Assembly: GCA_030699825.1 (NCBI GenBank)
Contig: JAUYKV010000039.1
Location: forward strand, 80,956 to 144,955
Length of the DNA: 64,000 nucleotides
DNA from: Pseudomonas sp.
GTDB lineage: Bacteria; Pseudomonadota; Gammaproteobacteria; Pseudomonadales; Pseudomonadaceae
Direction of reading: 5' to 3'
In this document: positions 1 through 10,648 of the stretch, one piece after another
Position numbering within the stretch: position 1 is the stretch's first letter
How the letters are laid out: every line of letters starts with the position of its first letter
Notes under the pieces: model-generated
What the model was told of the DNA's origin: nothing
Seen by the model: the letters and a program-made list of their open reading frames with translations, nothing else
The model's database searches: none
Made by a program: the position numbers and the translations under genes

Positions 1-121
1 GGTTCCAAGGGCAGGGTCATGTAGATGATTGAAGCACAGATTGCTCGGGTTCCGTGATCGATAACCTCGCAGTGGGGGCAGCCGCTGGATCATGCCGCAG
101 TTTGCCGGCGCCTCGGGCCTA

Positions 122-889
122 TCAGGCAAAGCTGTAGATATCCATGCCCAGGGCGCCGAGGGTGAAACCGCTGTGCTCGACCCTGAACGAGCCGCCGGCG
201 CCGCGGGCGAAAAACAGCGGTAACAGGTGTTCGTCGCTGGGGTGGTTGCGTATGGCCGCCGGGGCTCGTTGCCGATAGTCGTGCAAGGCCGCCTCGTCGT
301 CCTCGGCAAGACTGGCTACCATCCAGTCGCGAAAGTCCTGGGCCCAGGGTTCGATCACCTCGGGGCCGGCGTGCCAGTCGAGTTCGCCGAGGTTGTGGGT
401 GATGCTGCCGGAGCCGATCAGCAGTACGCCCTGCTGGCGCAGGCCGGCCAGTGCGCGACCGATGCGGGTCTGTAATTGCGGGCCATGACGGCTGGGCAGC
501 GAGAGCTGCACGAGCGGGATGTCGGCGGCCGGGTACATGAGTGACAGTGGCACCCAGGCGCCGTGATCGAAGGGGCGTGCGGGGTCGAGTTGTGCGGGAA
601 CGCCGGCTGCGCCCAGCAGTTGCACGATGTCTGCGGCGAGCTGCGGATGGCCGGGCGCCGGGTATTGCACCTGATACAGCTGCGGGGGGAAGCCGCCAAA
701 GTCATGCCAGGTTTCCGGTTGGGCCGCGCTGGTGACGCGCAGCGCAGTGCTTTCCCAGTGTGCGGACACCACCAGGATGGCCCGTGGCCTGGGCAGCGCC
801 GCGGCCAGGCGGGCCAAGGCCGGACCGCTGGCGCCGGGCTCCAGGGCGAGCATGGGCGAGCCGTGGGAGATGAATAGTGAAGGCAGCAT
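122..889 (-). CDS. DODA-type extradiol ring-cleavage dioxygenase family protein (YgiD-like)
   Basis: This 255-residue cytoplasmic protein resembles the class III extradiol dioxygenases of the LigB/DODA group (4,5-DOPA dioxygenase, YgiD), which open catechol-type rings with a mononuclear metal. The N-terminus MLPSLFISHGSPML carries the first conserved His. SAHWES near residue 45, DHGAW near 108 and NHPSDEHLLPL near 215 supply the other conserved His and acidic positions. Length matches the family. It is divergent from tpm with a 102-bp gap. The natural substrate cannot be told from sequence. Confidence 0.85.
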   Translation of the reverse strand: MLPSLFISHGSPMLALEPGASGPALARLAAALPRPRAILVVSAHWESTALRVTSAAQPETWHDFGGFPPQLYQVQYPAPGHPQLAADIVQLLGAAGVPAQLDPARPFDHGAWVPLSLMYPAADIPLVQLSLPSRHGPQLQTRIGRALAGLRQQGVLLIGSGSITHNLGELDWHAGPEVIEPWAQDFRDWMVASLAEDDEAALHDYRQRAPAAIRNHPSDEHLLPLFFARGAGGSFRVEHSGFTLGALGMDIYSFA

Positions 890-991
890 GGGCTAGGTTC
901 CTGCAGTAGGATGCTGCTATCTTCGCGGCTGGAAATATCGAATTCCAGTATAAATTCTTGAGCTATTTGATCGAATTTTAAGGGGGTAAGA

Positions 992-1648
992 GTGGACGAG
1001 GCATTCTGGCAGGCGCGCTGGGCACGCGATCAGATCGGTTTTCATCTGGATCAGGTCAATCCCTATCTGCAGCGCCACTGCACGGCGTTAGAACTGCAGC
1101 CGGGCGCGCGGGTGCTGGTTCCGCTGTGCGGCAAGAGCCTGGATCTGGCCTGGCTGGCGGGGCAGGGCTATCGGGTTGTGGGCGTCGAGTTGGCGCAGAA
1201 GGCGGTCGAGGGTTTCTTCGCGGAACATGGCTTGAACGCCGAGGTCAGCCAGGAGGGGGCGTTCAAGGTCTATCGCGCCGGAGCGCTGGAGCTCTGGTGC
1301 GGTGATTTCTTCGCCCTGACGGCAGAACAACTCGGCGATTGCCAGGGGCTCTACGACCGGGCGGCATTGATTGCCCTGCCGACGGATCTGCGTGTTCGCT
1401 ACGCGGCCCATCTGCAGGCCATTTTGCCGGCGGGATGCCGGGGACTGCTGATTACCCTCGACTATGCGCAGGCGCAGATGGACGGGCCGCCCTTCGCTGT
1501 GAGCGATGCCGAAGTGCATGAATTGTTCGGTGCGGGCTGGCGGGTCGAGACGCTGGAGCGGCTGGATGTGCTGCAGGGCAACTGGAAGTTCATCAAGCAC
1601 AACCTGCAGGCGCTGGATGAAGTGGTATACCGGTTGGTCAAACGCTGA
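992..1648 (+). CDS. tpm: Thiopurine S-methyltransferase
   Basis: This 218-residue SAM-dependent methyltransferase is of the bacterial TPMT family, which methylates thiopurines and, in pseudomonads, selenium and tellurium compounds. The N-terminus ([17 protein letters not shown]) and the motif I region [19 protein letters not shown] are typical of the family. The start is GTG at 992, preceded by the purine-rich AGGGGG at 981-986, and no upstream ATG fits. The gene is convergent with htpX, with a perfect hairpin between them. Confidence 0.93.
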   Translation: MDEAFWQARWARDQIGFHLDQVNPYLQRHCTALELQPGARVLVPLCGKSLDLAWLAGQGYRVVGVELAQKAVEGFFAEHGLNAEVSQEGAFKVYRAGALELWCGDFFALTAEQLGDCQGLYDRAALIALPTDLRVRYAAHLQAILPAGCRGLLITLDYAQAQMDGPPFAVSDAEVHELFGAGWRVETLERLDVLQGNWKFIKHNLQALDEVVYRLVKR

Positions 1649-1687
1649 GGCAGCAGCAGGCTGAGTGTGGCCTACGCTGCAAAGCCG

Positions 1688-1726
1688 CAATGAACAAGGG
1701 CAACCCGAGGTCGCCCTTGTTCATTG
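1688..1726. terminator. Perfect inverted repeat between convergent tpm and htpX
   Basis: Arms of 14 bp (1688-1701 and 1713-1726, starting CAATGAACAAGGGC) pair perfectly around an 11-nt loop. The position between two converging stop codons suggests a bidirectional terminator, although neither side has a long T-run. Confidence 0.6.
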
Positions 1727-1734
1727 CGAGTGGT

Positions 1735-2607
1735 TTAACGCAACTGGCGCAGGGCTTCGATGCGGTCTTCCAGCGGCGGGTGGGTCATCAGCAGGCCGGC
1801 CAGGCCGTTCTTCAGGCCGCCGTTGATGCCGAAGGCGGTGAGGCTGTCGGGCATGTTCACCGGCACCCCCTGTTCGGCGCGCAGGCGCTGCAGGGCGGCG
1901 ATCATGGCGCCGGTGCCAGCCAGGCGCGCGCCGGCTTCATCGGCCTTGAATTCGCGTTTGCGCGAGAACCACATGACGATGATGCTGGCCAGGATGCCCA
2001 GTACCAGTTCGGCGAAGATGGTCGCGACGAAGTAGCCGATGCCGTGGCTGCCTTCGTTTTTCAGGATGGCTTTGTCGACGAAGTTACCGAAGATCCGTGC
2101 GAAGAACATCACGAAGGTGTTCACAACGCCCTGGATCAGCGCCAGGGTGACCATGTCGCCGTTAGCCACGTGGCCGATCTCGTGGGCCAGCACGGCTTTC
2201 ACCTCATCCGGCGAGAAGCGTTCCAGCAAGCCCTGGCTGACCGCTACCAGGGCATCGTTCTTGTTCCAGCCAGTGGCGAAGGCATTGGATTCGTAGGCGG
2301 GAAAGATCCCCACTTCCGGCATCTTGATGCCGGCATTGCGCGACAGCTCTTCGACGGTCTGCAGCAGCCACTGTTCGTGGCGGGTACGCGGCTGGGTGAT
2401 GATCTCGGTGCCGGTGCTCATCTTCGCCATCCACTTGGACAGCAGCAGTGAGATCAGTGAGCCGGCAAAACCGAATACCGCGCAGAAGATCAGCAGGCTG
2501 CTGTAGTTCTGGCCGGTGAAGCGGTCTACCCCCAGTAGCTTGAGAGTGATACTGGCGATGATCAACACCGCCAGGTTGGTAGCCAGAAACAGCAAAATGC
2601 GCATCAT
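1735..2607 (-). CDS. htpX: Inner-membrane zinc metalloprotease HtpX
   Basis: HtpX is a membrane-bound M48 protease that degrades misfolded membrane proteins under envelope or heat stress. The 290-residue protein has two N-terminal membrane segments (about residues 5-25 and 36-58). The zinc site HEIGH lies in [14 protein letters not shown] near residue 143, two more hydrophobic segments follow, and the third zinc ligand lies in the FKADEAGA region. Length matches the family. Two adjacent ATG codons make the start ambiguous by one residue. Confidence 0.96.
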   Translation of the reverse strand: MMRILLFLATNLAVLIIASITLKLLGVDRFTGQNYSSLLIFCAVFGFAGSLISLLLSKWMAKMSTGTEIITQPRTRHEQWLLQTVEELSRNAGIKMPEVGIFPAYESNAFATGWNKNDALVAVSQGLLERFSPDEVKAVLAHEIGHVANGDMVTLALIQGVVNTFVMFFARIFGNFVDKAILKNEGSHGIGYFVATIFAELVLGILASIIVMWFSRKREFKADEAGARLAGTGAMIAALQRLRAEQGVPVNMPDSLTAFGINGGLKNGLAGLLMTHPPLEDRIEALRQLR

Positions 2608-2697
2608 GATGTGAAACGACTCCTCGCGGGATAAGACTTGCTTGATATGCCGGCTATATAAGGGCGCGCCCCCCGGCTCTTCAACTGGGGGACTATT

Positions 2698-3150
2698 TCA
2701 AACTGTGTCGCCTGTGCCGTTCAGGCTGCTCTCGAAGAGCAAGCGGGTCAGCCGGGCAAGGCGTTCGCCGTGCTGTTGGCTCAGCGCGTCGCGCAGTTGA
2801 AAGGCCAGGGTGGCGTGCACCCGGCGCACGCTGGGGGGTAGCGCTTCGCCTTCGCGCAGGGCGTGGGGCACGCTGCGACTCAGACGCAGGAAGCCTTTCT
2901 CGCTGAGCACCGCCTGATCCAGGGCGTCGTAGGCGATGGTCGAGTCGAAGCGCAGGTAGCCTTCCTCGGCCAGCCACAACAGTGCGCCCAGGCAGCTCTC
3001 ATGACGCCTGCTCGGCAGGCCGAATTCATCGGGTTCCTCGCGGCCGATCAGGTCTTCGACGTAGAGCGCCATCTTGCGCGGGAAGACCTGATACAGGTGC
3101 AGCAGGCCGGCTGCCGCATCCTTGTAGAAATCGTCGATTTGTAGATCCAT
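2698..3150 (-). CDS. Conserved hypothetical protein downstream of alaA
   Basis: This 150-residue protein is not recognised as a named family. It is soluble, without signal peptide or membrane segment, and rich in Leu, Arg and Glu. The middle part (GALLWLAEEGYLRFDS) resembles a winged-helix turn, but this is only an impression. I chose the ATG at 3150 (MDLQIDDFYKDAAAG), which leaves a 4-bp gap after the alaA stop; a longer reading frame would overlap alaA. The spacing suggests co-transcription with alaA. Confidence 0.75.
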   Translation of the reverse strand: MDLQIDDFYKDAAAGLLHLYQVFPRKMALYVEDLIGREEPDEFGLPSRRHESCLGALLWLAEEGYLRFDSTIAYDALDQAVLSEKGFLRLSRSVPHALREGEALPPSVRRVHATLAFQLRDALSQQHGERLARLTRLLFESSLNGTGDTV

Positions 3151-3154
3151 GGGC

Positions 3155-4366
3155 TTACTGGCTGTAGCCTTTGAGAAAGCTGCCGATGCGGCCGATGGCC
3201 TGTTCCAGGTCATCGACCCGCGGCAGGGTGACCACGCGGAAGTGATCCGGCCAAGGCCAGTTGAAGGCCGTGCCCTGGACGATCAACAGCTTCTCGGAGA
3301 GCAGCAGGTCAAGGACGAATTTCTCGTCGTTGTGGATCGGGCAGACCTTGGGGTCGATTTTCGGGAAGGCATAGAGCGCGCCCATCGGCTTGACGCAGCT
3401 GACTCCGGGAATGTCGTTGAGCAGCTCCCAGGTGCGGTTGCGCTGCTCCAGCAGGCGACCGTTGGGCAGCACCAGGTCGTTGATGCTCTGGTAACCGCCC
3501 AGCGCGGTCTGGATCGCGTGCTGGCTCGGCACGTTGGCGCACAGGCGCATGTTGGCGAGGATGTCGATGCCTTCGATATAGCTCTGCGCGCGGTGTTTCG
3601 GCCCGGAGATGGCCACCCAGCCGGAGCGAAAGCCCGCGACCCGGTAGGACTTGGACAAGCCGTTGAAGGTCAGGCACAGCACATCCGGCGCCAGGGACGC
3701 GGTGCAGATGTGCTGGGCTTCGTCGTAGAGGATCTTGTCGTAGATCTCGTCGGAGAACAGCACCAGGTTGTGCTGGCGCGCCAGCTCGACGATGTCTTCC
3801 AGTACTTCTTTGGAGTAGACCGCGCCGGTCGGGTTGTTCGGGTTGATCAGCACCAGCGCCTTGGTATTCGGGGTGATCTTGGCGCGCATGTCGGCGATGT
3901 CGGGGAACCAGCCGGCCTGTTCGTCGCACAGGTAATGCACCGGCTTGCCGCCGGACAGGGCCACGGCGGCGGTCCACAGCGGGTAATCGGGGGCCGGGAT
4001 CAGCACCTCGTCGCCGTTGTTGAGCAGCGCCTGCATGGCCATGACGATCAGCTCGGAGACGCCGTTGCCGAGGTAGATGTCCTCTATGCCGACGCCTTCC
4101 ACCTGCTTCTGCTGGTAGTACTGCATCACCGCCTTGCGTGCACTGAACAGACCCTTGGAGTCGCTGTAGCCCTGGGCCGTCGGCAGGTTGCGGATCACGT
4201 CCTGAAGAATTTCTTCCGGAGCTTCGAAACCGAACGACGCCGGGTTGCCGATGTTCAGCTTGAGGATGCGATGACCTTCCTCTTCCAGGCGCTTGGCGTG
4301 CTTGAGCACGGGCCCGCGAATGTCGTAGCAGACATTGGCCAGCTTGTTCGATTTGCTGAACTGCAT
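3155..4366 (-). CDS. alaA: Alanine transaminase (PLP-dependent aminotransferase)
   Basis: This 403-residue class I/II aminotransferase is close to E. coli AlaA (YfbQ), which makes alanine from pyruvate and glutamate. Visible family marks are LNIGNPASFGFEAPEE near residue 38, the PNNPTGAVYS cofactor motif near 175, SDEIYDKILYD near 205, and the Schiff-base lysine in NGLSKSYRVAGFRSG near 240. Length matches AlaA. The upstream leader is about 150 nt long and ends near a + strand terminator-like hairpin. Confidence 0.93.
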   Translation of the reverse strand: MQFSKSNKLANVCYDIRGPVLKHAKRLEEEGHRILKLNIGNPASFGFEAPEEILQDVIRNLPTAQGYSDSKGLFSARKAVMQYYQQKQVEGVGIEDIYLGNGVSELIVMAMQALLNNGDEVLIPAPDYPLWTAAVALSGGKPVHYLCDEQAGWFPDIADMRAKITPNTKALVLINPNNPTGAVYSKEVLEDIVELARQHNLVLFSDEIYDKILYDEAQHICTASLAPDVLCLTFNGLSKSYRVAGFRSGWVAISGPKHRAQSYIEGIDILANMRLCANVPSQHAIQTALGGYQSINDLVLPNGRLLEQRNRTWELLNDIPGVSCVKPMGALYAFPKIDPKVCPIHNDEKFVLDLLLSEKLLIVQGTAFNWPWPDHFRVVTLPRVDDLEQAIGRIGSFLKGYSQ

Positions 4367-4480
4367 GTAAGTGATCCCGAGTGGAGAAACGTCGTTGAAT
4401 TACCGTGTAAAAGACTCGATCAGGCGAGCCTTGGCAGCATGTAACGCGGGTGCCAGACTGGGGTCGAATGATACGTTGCA

Positions 4481-4516
4481 GCCCGACCTTGGCAAAGGTA
4501 CTGGTCGGGCTTTTTT
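4481..4516 (+). terminator. Orphan + strand intrinsic terminator
   Basis: GCCCGACC (4481-4488) pairs with GGTCGGGC (4503-4510) and is followed directly by six T residues. It is a textbook Rho-independent terminator on the + strand. The only upstream gene on either strand is alaA, which runs the other way, so this terminator has no evident coding transcript. Confidence 0.7.
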
Positions 4517-4518
4517 AT

Positions 4519-4685
4519 GGCTATGTACCGGTTAACTGTTGAGCCTGATCGCAACCTCGTGGGAGGGGCTTTAGCCGCAAAAAATTGTCAGTGTTTCGAC
4601 GATTTTCGCGGATGAAACGCAACGCCGCCCGGCCCCTCCCACAAAGAACGTTATCTCTCATGCAACAGATAATGGGTGCATAGCC
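4519..4685. mobile_element. TIR element family 1 (MITE-like), copy 1
   Basis: A 167-bp non-coding element with inverted ends beginning GGCTATGTACC, and a second copy at 17262-17430. The inner part holds the common Pseudomonas palindrome GTGGGAGGGGCTTTAGCC and its partner. The 8 bp on each side (TTTTTTAT and TTTTCTAT) match at 7 of 8 positions, consistent with a target duplication. It ends about 22 bp before the msrB start, so msrB promoter signals must lie in or beyond it. Confidence 0.7.
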
Positions 4686-4707
4686 TTTTCTATTGAGGAT
4701 CATGCCC

Positions 4708-5109
4708 ATGGACAAGCTCGAAAAACCCCTGGAAGCCTGGCGCGAAGAACTGTCGGAGACGCAGTTCCATGTCTGCCGGCTGGGTGGCACGGAACGAGCC
4801 TTTTCCGGTGAATACCATGACAGCAAGACGCCGGGCATCTATCACTGCGCCTGCTGCGGCACTGCATTGTTCGACTCGGACGCCAAATTCGATTCCGGTA
4901 GCGGCTGGCCCAGCTACTTTCAGCCGCTGAGCAAGGATGCGATTACCAGTCTGGATGACTTCAGCCATGGTATGCACCGCATCGAAGTGAAGTGCGGCAA
5001 ATGCGCTGCCCACCTGGGCCACGTTTTTCCAGATGGGCCGGCGCCGACCGGATTGCGTTACTGCATCAATTCGGCATCGCTTAAGCTGGTGCCTAGGGCC
5101 GAGGCATGA
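4708..5109 (+). CDS. msrB: Peptide-methionine (R)-S-oxide reductase MsrB
   Basis: MsrB reduces methionine-R-sulfoxide in proteins using thioredoxin. The protein has two zinc-binding CxxC pairs ([11 protein letters not shown] near residue 46 and [17 protein letters not shown] near 93) and the catalytic Cys in [13 protein letters not shown] near residue 119. I chose ATG 4708, giving 133 residues, because GAGGA at 4695-4699 is 8 nt upstream; an ATG two codons earlier is possible. A family 1 element lies directly upstream. Confidence 0.95.
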   Translation: MDKLEKPLEAWREELSETQFHVCRLGGTERAFSGEYHDSKTPGIYHCACCGTALFDSDAKFDSGSGWPSYFQPLSKDAITSLDDFSHGMHRIEVKCGKCAAHLGHVFPDGPAPTGLRYCINSASLKLVPRAEA

Positions 5110-5135
5110 CGCCGGTCCTGCCGTGATCGGCGAAC

Positions 5136-5343
5136 GGATGGGTTAGGCGCCTGCAAGTTGACCTGCTACCAACAGAACAAAGGCGCCGTAACCCATCATC
5201 GATATTCGCCATGCCTGCAGGTACAGGCCTAAACCGCTCGATGGGTATCGCTGCGCTCAACGCCATCCTACAGACACTGGCTCCGAAAAGATTTCGTAAA
5301 GTTTCTATATATAAAACAATGAGTTATTTGTTGTTTGATAAGA
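5136..5343. repeat. 208-bp direct repeat, copy 1
   Basis: Runs from GGATGGGTTAGGCGCC to TTGTTTGATAAGA and is repeated at 5410-5618 with about a dozen differences. It contains a palindrome (GGTTAGGCGCC with GGCGCCGTAACCC) and a stretch GATGGGTATCGCTGCGCTCAA that also appears in the toxin-antitoxin region. No coding sequence is seen in 5110-5793. Confidence 0.85.
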
Positions 5344-5409
5344 GATCCCCCATCGTCCAGACGCCGCGCTGTCGCGCAGCAAACTGGGTGCTCAAGGATC
5401 AAGACCGTA

Positions 5410-5618
5410 GGATGGGTTAGGCGCCTGCAAATTAACCTGCTATCAGCAGAACAAAGGCGCCGTAACCCATCATCGATATTCGCCATGCCTGCAGGTGCAG
5501 GCCTAAACCGCTCAATGGGTATCGCTGCGCTCAACGCCATCCTACAGACACTGGCTTCGACAAGATTTCGTAAAAGTTTCTATATATAAAACAATGAGTT
5601 ATTTGTTGTTTGATAAGA
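5410..5618. repeat. 208-bp direct repeat, copy 2
   Basis: Second copy of the repeat at 5136-5343, separated from it by about 66 bp. Both copies end with the same AT-rich tail (CTATATATAAAACAATGAG), unusual against the GC-rich background. Function unknown. Confidence 0.85.
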
Positions 5619-5722
5619 ACCGGCTGGCTGGCGAGCAACAGGTCAGGCCCCGGCTCCTGCGTTTTCAAGAGAGTGCCGCGCCATTGCGCTGTGGCCCGTC
5701 ATCAATGGGCCTTATTTTCTGG

Positions 5723-5756
5723 CAATTAAATTGTGTGCAATTCAATTGCTTACTAT
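5723..5756 (+). promoter_or_regulatory. Candidate OspR/OhrR-type operators and promoter of gpx-ospR
   Basis: Two AT-rich palindromes lie in a row: CAATTAAATTG (5723-5733) and GCAATTCAATTGC (5737-5749). A likely -10 TACTAT follows at 5751-5756. The CAATT-N-AATTG pattern resembles operators of the OhrR/OspR branch of MarR repressors, and such a repressor is encoded in the operon that follows. Binding is inferred. Confidence 0.6.
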
Positions 5757-5793
5757 AGTGTTTCGACTCCCATGCAGGTCAAAGGCGATTACC

Positions 5794-6279
5794 ATGAGCA
5801 ACGAACTGTTCGATATCCCCGTCACCACCATCAAGGGCGAGCAGAAAACCCTGGCCGACTTTGCTGGCAAGGCCGTGTTGGTGGTCAATACCGCCAGCAA
5901 ATGCGGGTTCACCCCGCAGTACAAGGGCCTGGAAAGCCTCTGGCAGCAGTACAAGGACAAGGGGCTGGTGGTGTTGGGTTTTCCCTGCAACCAGTTCGGC
6001 AAGCAGGAGCCGGGCAGTGAGGGGGCGATTACCGAGTTTTGCGAGCTGAACTTCGGGGTCAGCTTTCCCCTGTTCAAGAAGGTCGATGTCAACGGCAGCG
6101 ATGCCCATCCCTTGTTCGTCCAGCTGAAGAAAAAGGCCCCGGGCCTGCTTGGCAGCCAGGGTGTGAAGTGGAATTTCACCAAGTTCCTGATCAGTGCCGA
6201 CGGCAAGCAGGTCAAGCGTTTCGCGCCGGCCACCAAGCCGGAAGATCTGACTGCCGAGATCGAAGCCCTGCTCAAATGA
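5794..6279 (+). CDS. Glutathione peroxidase family thiol peroxidase
   Basis: This 161-residue cytoplasmic protein of the glutathione peroxidase family (BtuE-like) reduces hydroperoxides. The redox Cys is Cys37 in NTASKCGFTPQY. The second conserved block GFPCNQFGKQEPG and the catalytic-tetrad region KWNFTKFLI are present. Cysteine replaces the selenocysteine of animal enzymes. The ATG at 5794 is chosen over an upstream in-frame extension because the protein aligns from MSNELFDIPV. Its stop overlaps the start of ospR (ATGA), so the two are translationally coupled. Confidence 0.93.
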   Translation: MSNELFDIPVTTIKGEQKTLADFAGKAVLVVNTASKCGFTPQYKGLESLWQQYKDKGLVVLGFPCNQFGKQEPGSEGAITEFCELNFGVSFPLFKKVDVNGSDAHPLFVQLKKKAPGLLGSQGVKWNFTKFLISADGKQVKRFAPATKPEDLTAEIEALLK

Positions 6280-6729
6280 AACCGGAGTCGTTCGTGCACG
6301 AAGATGCCCTGCAGCTGGACAACCAGCTGTGCTTCAAACTGTACGCGGCTTCGCGGGCGGTGATCCGTGCCTACAAGCCGATGCTCGATCAATTGAACCT
6401 GACCTACCCGCAGTACCTGGCGATGCTGGTGCTCTGGGAATGGCAACTGGTCCCGCCGGCACAGCCGACGATCAAGGCCCTGGGCGAGCGCTTGCTGCTC
6501 GATTCGGGCACCCTGACCCCGCTGCTCAAGAGGTTGCAGCAGCTTGGTTTATTGCTGCGCCAGCGCTCGGCTGTGGATGAGCGCGAGGTACACCTGGCAT
6601 TGACCGATGCGGGTCGTGCCTTGCGTGAGCGGGTGCTGCCGTTGCGCCAGCAGTTGCTGTGCGAGCAGGGCGTCGAGGTGGATGAACTGGTCGAGTTGCG
6701 CCGCCGCGTTGGTCAGTTGCTCGATCGTT

Positions 6730-6746
<17 letters not shown>
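6276..6746 (+). CDS. ospR: MarR-family redox-sensing repressor, OspR-like
   Basis: This 156-residue winged-helix regulator is of the OhrR/OspR branch of MarR. The peroxide-sensing Cys near the N-terminus is Cys19 in DNQLCFKLYAASRAVI, and a second Cys lies in QQLLCEQG near the C-terminus. In P. aeruginosa, OspR represses the adjacent glutathione peroxidase gene and itself. The ATGA overlap with gpx and the palindromes upstream of the operon fit that arrangement. Its 3' end overlaps the convergent sagS-like gene by 17 bp. Confidence 0.85.
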
Positions 6747-9102
<2,356 letters not shown>

Positions 9103-9163
9103 AGCCCATCCGTTCCTCCTTTCGGCAGGAGCAGTTGGCAGGTTGCAATACTAGGAGTGCGTA

Positions 9164-10054
9164 GTGGATTCCCGTTTAAATGCTTTTCTACAGCGCGCCG
9201 AGAGCGTGCTGGCGCGACTCGAGCCGCTGTTGCCGGCCCAGCGTGGCGATATCGACTGGCAGCACAGCCTGGCCGCACGCTGGCATCGTGAGGGGCGTAG
9301 TGGTTACTTGCAGCCGTTGAGCATCGATCTCGACCTGAATCTGAGTGACCTGATCGGTGTCGACACTCAGCGTGAGCAGCTGGCGCGCAACACCCGGCAA
9401 TTCATCCAGGGCCTGCCGGCCAATCACGCTTTGCTCTGGGGCGCGCGCGGCACGGGAAAGTCATCGCTGGTGCGCGCGCTGTTGGCCGAGCATGCCACTG
9501 CCGGGCTGCGCCTGATCGAAATCGAGCGCGATCATCTGGCGGATCTGCCGCGGGTGGTCGAGCAGCTGAGTCGCTTGCCGCAGCGCTTTGTGCTGTTTTG
9601 CGATGACCTGTCCTTCGAGGCCGGCGAGGGCGATTACCGGGTGTTGAAAAGCGTGCTGGATGGCTCGCTAGAGCGCTCGCCGGACAATGTGCTGCTCTAC
9701 GCCACGTCCAATCGCCGCCATCTGTTGCCGGAGCAGCACAGCGACAACCAGGCTGCGCAGATGGTCGACGGCGAACTGCACCCGAGCGAGGCGGTGGAGG
9801 ACAAAATCGCGCTGTCCGATCGTTTTGGCCTATGGTTGTCTTTCTACCCCTTCACCCAGGATCACTTCCTCGATGTGGTGCGCCATTGGGTCGAGGTGCA
9901 GGCGGCGCAGGCTGGTTTGAACTGGCAGTGGAGCGAGTCCCTGGAAAAAGCGGCGATTCGCTGGGCCCTGGGTCGCGGTAATCGTAATGGTCGTTGTGCC
10001 TATCAATTCGCCCGGCACTGGGTCGGGCTGCAACTCCTGGAGAGCCAGGCATGA
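9164..10054 (+). CDS. ATP-binding protein, DUF815-type AAA ATPase
   Basis: This 296-residue cytoplasmic ATPase has Walker A GARGTGKSSLVRALL near residue 94 and a Walker B-like segment RFVLFCDDLSFE near 145. It matches the DUF815 group of uncharacterised AAA proteins. The GTG start at 9164 has TAGGAG 6-7 nt upstream. The stop overlaps the start of the next gene (ATGA), so the two are probably translated together. Cellular role unknown. Confidence 0.85.
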   Translation: MDSRLNAFLQRAESVLARLEPLLPAQRGDIDWQHSLAARWHREGRSGYLQPLSIDLDLNLSDLIGVDTQREQLARNTRQFIQGLPANHALLWGARGTGKSSLVRALLAEHATAGLRLIEIERDHLADLPRVVEQLSRLPQRFVLFCDDLSFEAGEGDYRVLKSVLDGSLERSPDNVLLYATSNRRHLLPEQHSDNQAAQMVDGELHPSEAVEDKIALSDRFGLWLSFYPFTQDHFLDVVRHWVEVQAAQAGLNWQWSESLEKAAIRWALGRGNRNGRCAYQFARHWVGLQLLESQA

Positions 10055-10533
10055 TCGACCTTGCGCAAGCCGACTCCGAACCCGCTGACTATGCTCTGCT
10101 GGCCGCGCAACTGCAGGCGCTGTTGGCCGATGAGCGCGACTTCATTGCCAACGCCGCACAGTTCTGCGCCTTGTTGTTCCAGGAACTGGCCGAACTCAAT
10201 TGGGCTGGCTTCTACCTGCTTCGGGGTGAAGAACTGGTGCTGGGACCATTCCAGGGACGGGTGGCCTGTGTGCGAATACCCATGGGCCGCGGGGTGTGCG
10301 GGGTGGCGGCGGCGACCCGGCAAACGCAGCGGGTGGAGGATGTGCACGCCTTTGCCGGGCATATCGCCTGCGACAGCGCCTCGCGCAGCGAGCTGGTGGT
10401 GCCGCTGCTGAAGGAGGAACGGTTGATCGGCGTGCTGGATCTGGATAGTCCGCAGTTGGCCCGCTTTACTGCAGCCGACCAGGCCGGGATCGAGTGGCTG
10501 GTCGGGATTTTCTTGCAGCTTAGCGATTGTTGA
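10051..10533 (+). CDS. msrC: Free methionine-(R)-sulfoxide reductase (GAF domain)
   Basis: This 160-residue single GAF domain resembles E. coli YebR (fRMsr/MsrC), which reduces free, not protein-bound, Met-R-sulfoxide. The three expected cysteines are in RVACVRIP, GRGVCGVAAA and GHIACDSASRSE. NWAGFYL and LIGVLDLDSP are also typical. It overlaps the preceding ATPase gene by 4 bp. Together with msrB and gpx-ospR it adds to the oxidative-damage repair genes in this part of the window. Confidence 0.88.
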   Translation: MIDLAQADSEPADYALLAAQLQALLADERDFIANAAQFCALLFQELAELNWAGFYLLRGEELVLGPFQGRVACVRIPMGRGVCGVAAATRQTQRVEDVHAFAGHIACDSASRSELVVPLLKEERLIGVLDLDSPQLARFTAADQAGIEWLVGIFLQLSDC

Positions 10534-10599
10534 TGCTGCTGGAGCGAGCTGGCTTGGCGCCGCTTCGCTTCGGCCCAGCAGGGCTCTACTCGGGCTCAG

Positions 10600-10647
10600 A
10601 GGTTGTGAAAAAAACGAGCGCAGTAGGCGAGAGTTTTTTCATACCCT
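10600..10647. repeat. CTCAG-flanked palindromic element (family 2), 48-bp short form
   Basis: AGGTTGTGAAAA at the left and its inverted counterpart at the right are flanked by direct CTCAG copies at 10595-10599 and 10648-10652. The core present in full copies (such as 52331-52506) is missing. The right CTCAG contains the stop codon of the GST gene (10649-10651). Confidence 0.7.
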
Positions 10648-10648
10648 C

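Noticed and set aside
3149..4444. Long open frame antisense to alaA
   Set aside because: The minus-strand aminotransferase has full family motifs. The antisense frame is a by-product of GC-rich codon usage. The same applies to long frames opposite fadE, sagS, xdhA, xdhB, ligA, cpaC and tadZ.
5136..5618. attC-like site at GGTTAGGCGCC in the 208-bp repeats
   Set aside because: The word GTTAGGC fits one core site, but the opposite end reads GCCGTAACCC rather than a matching core, and no cassette structure is present.
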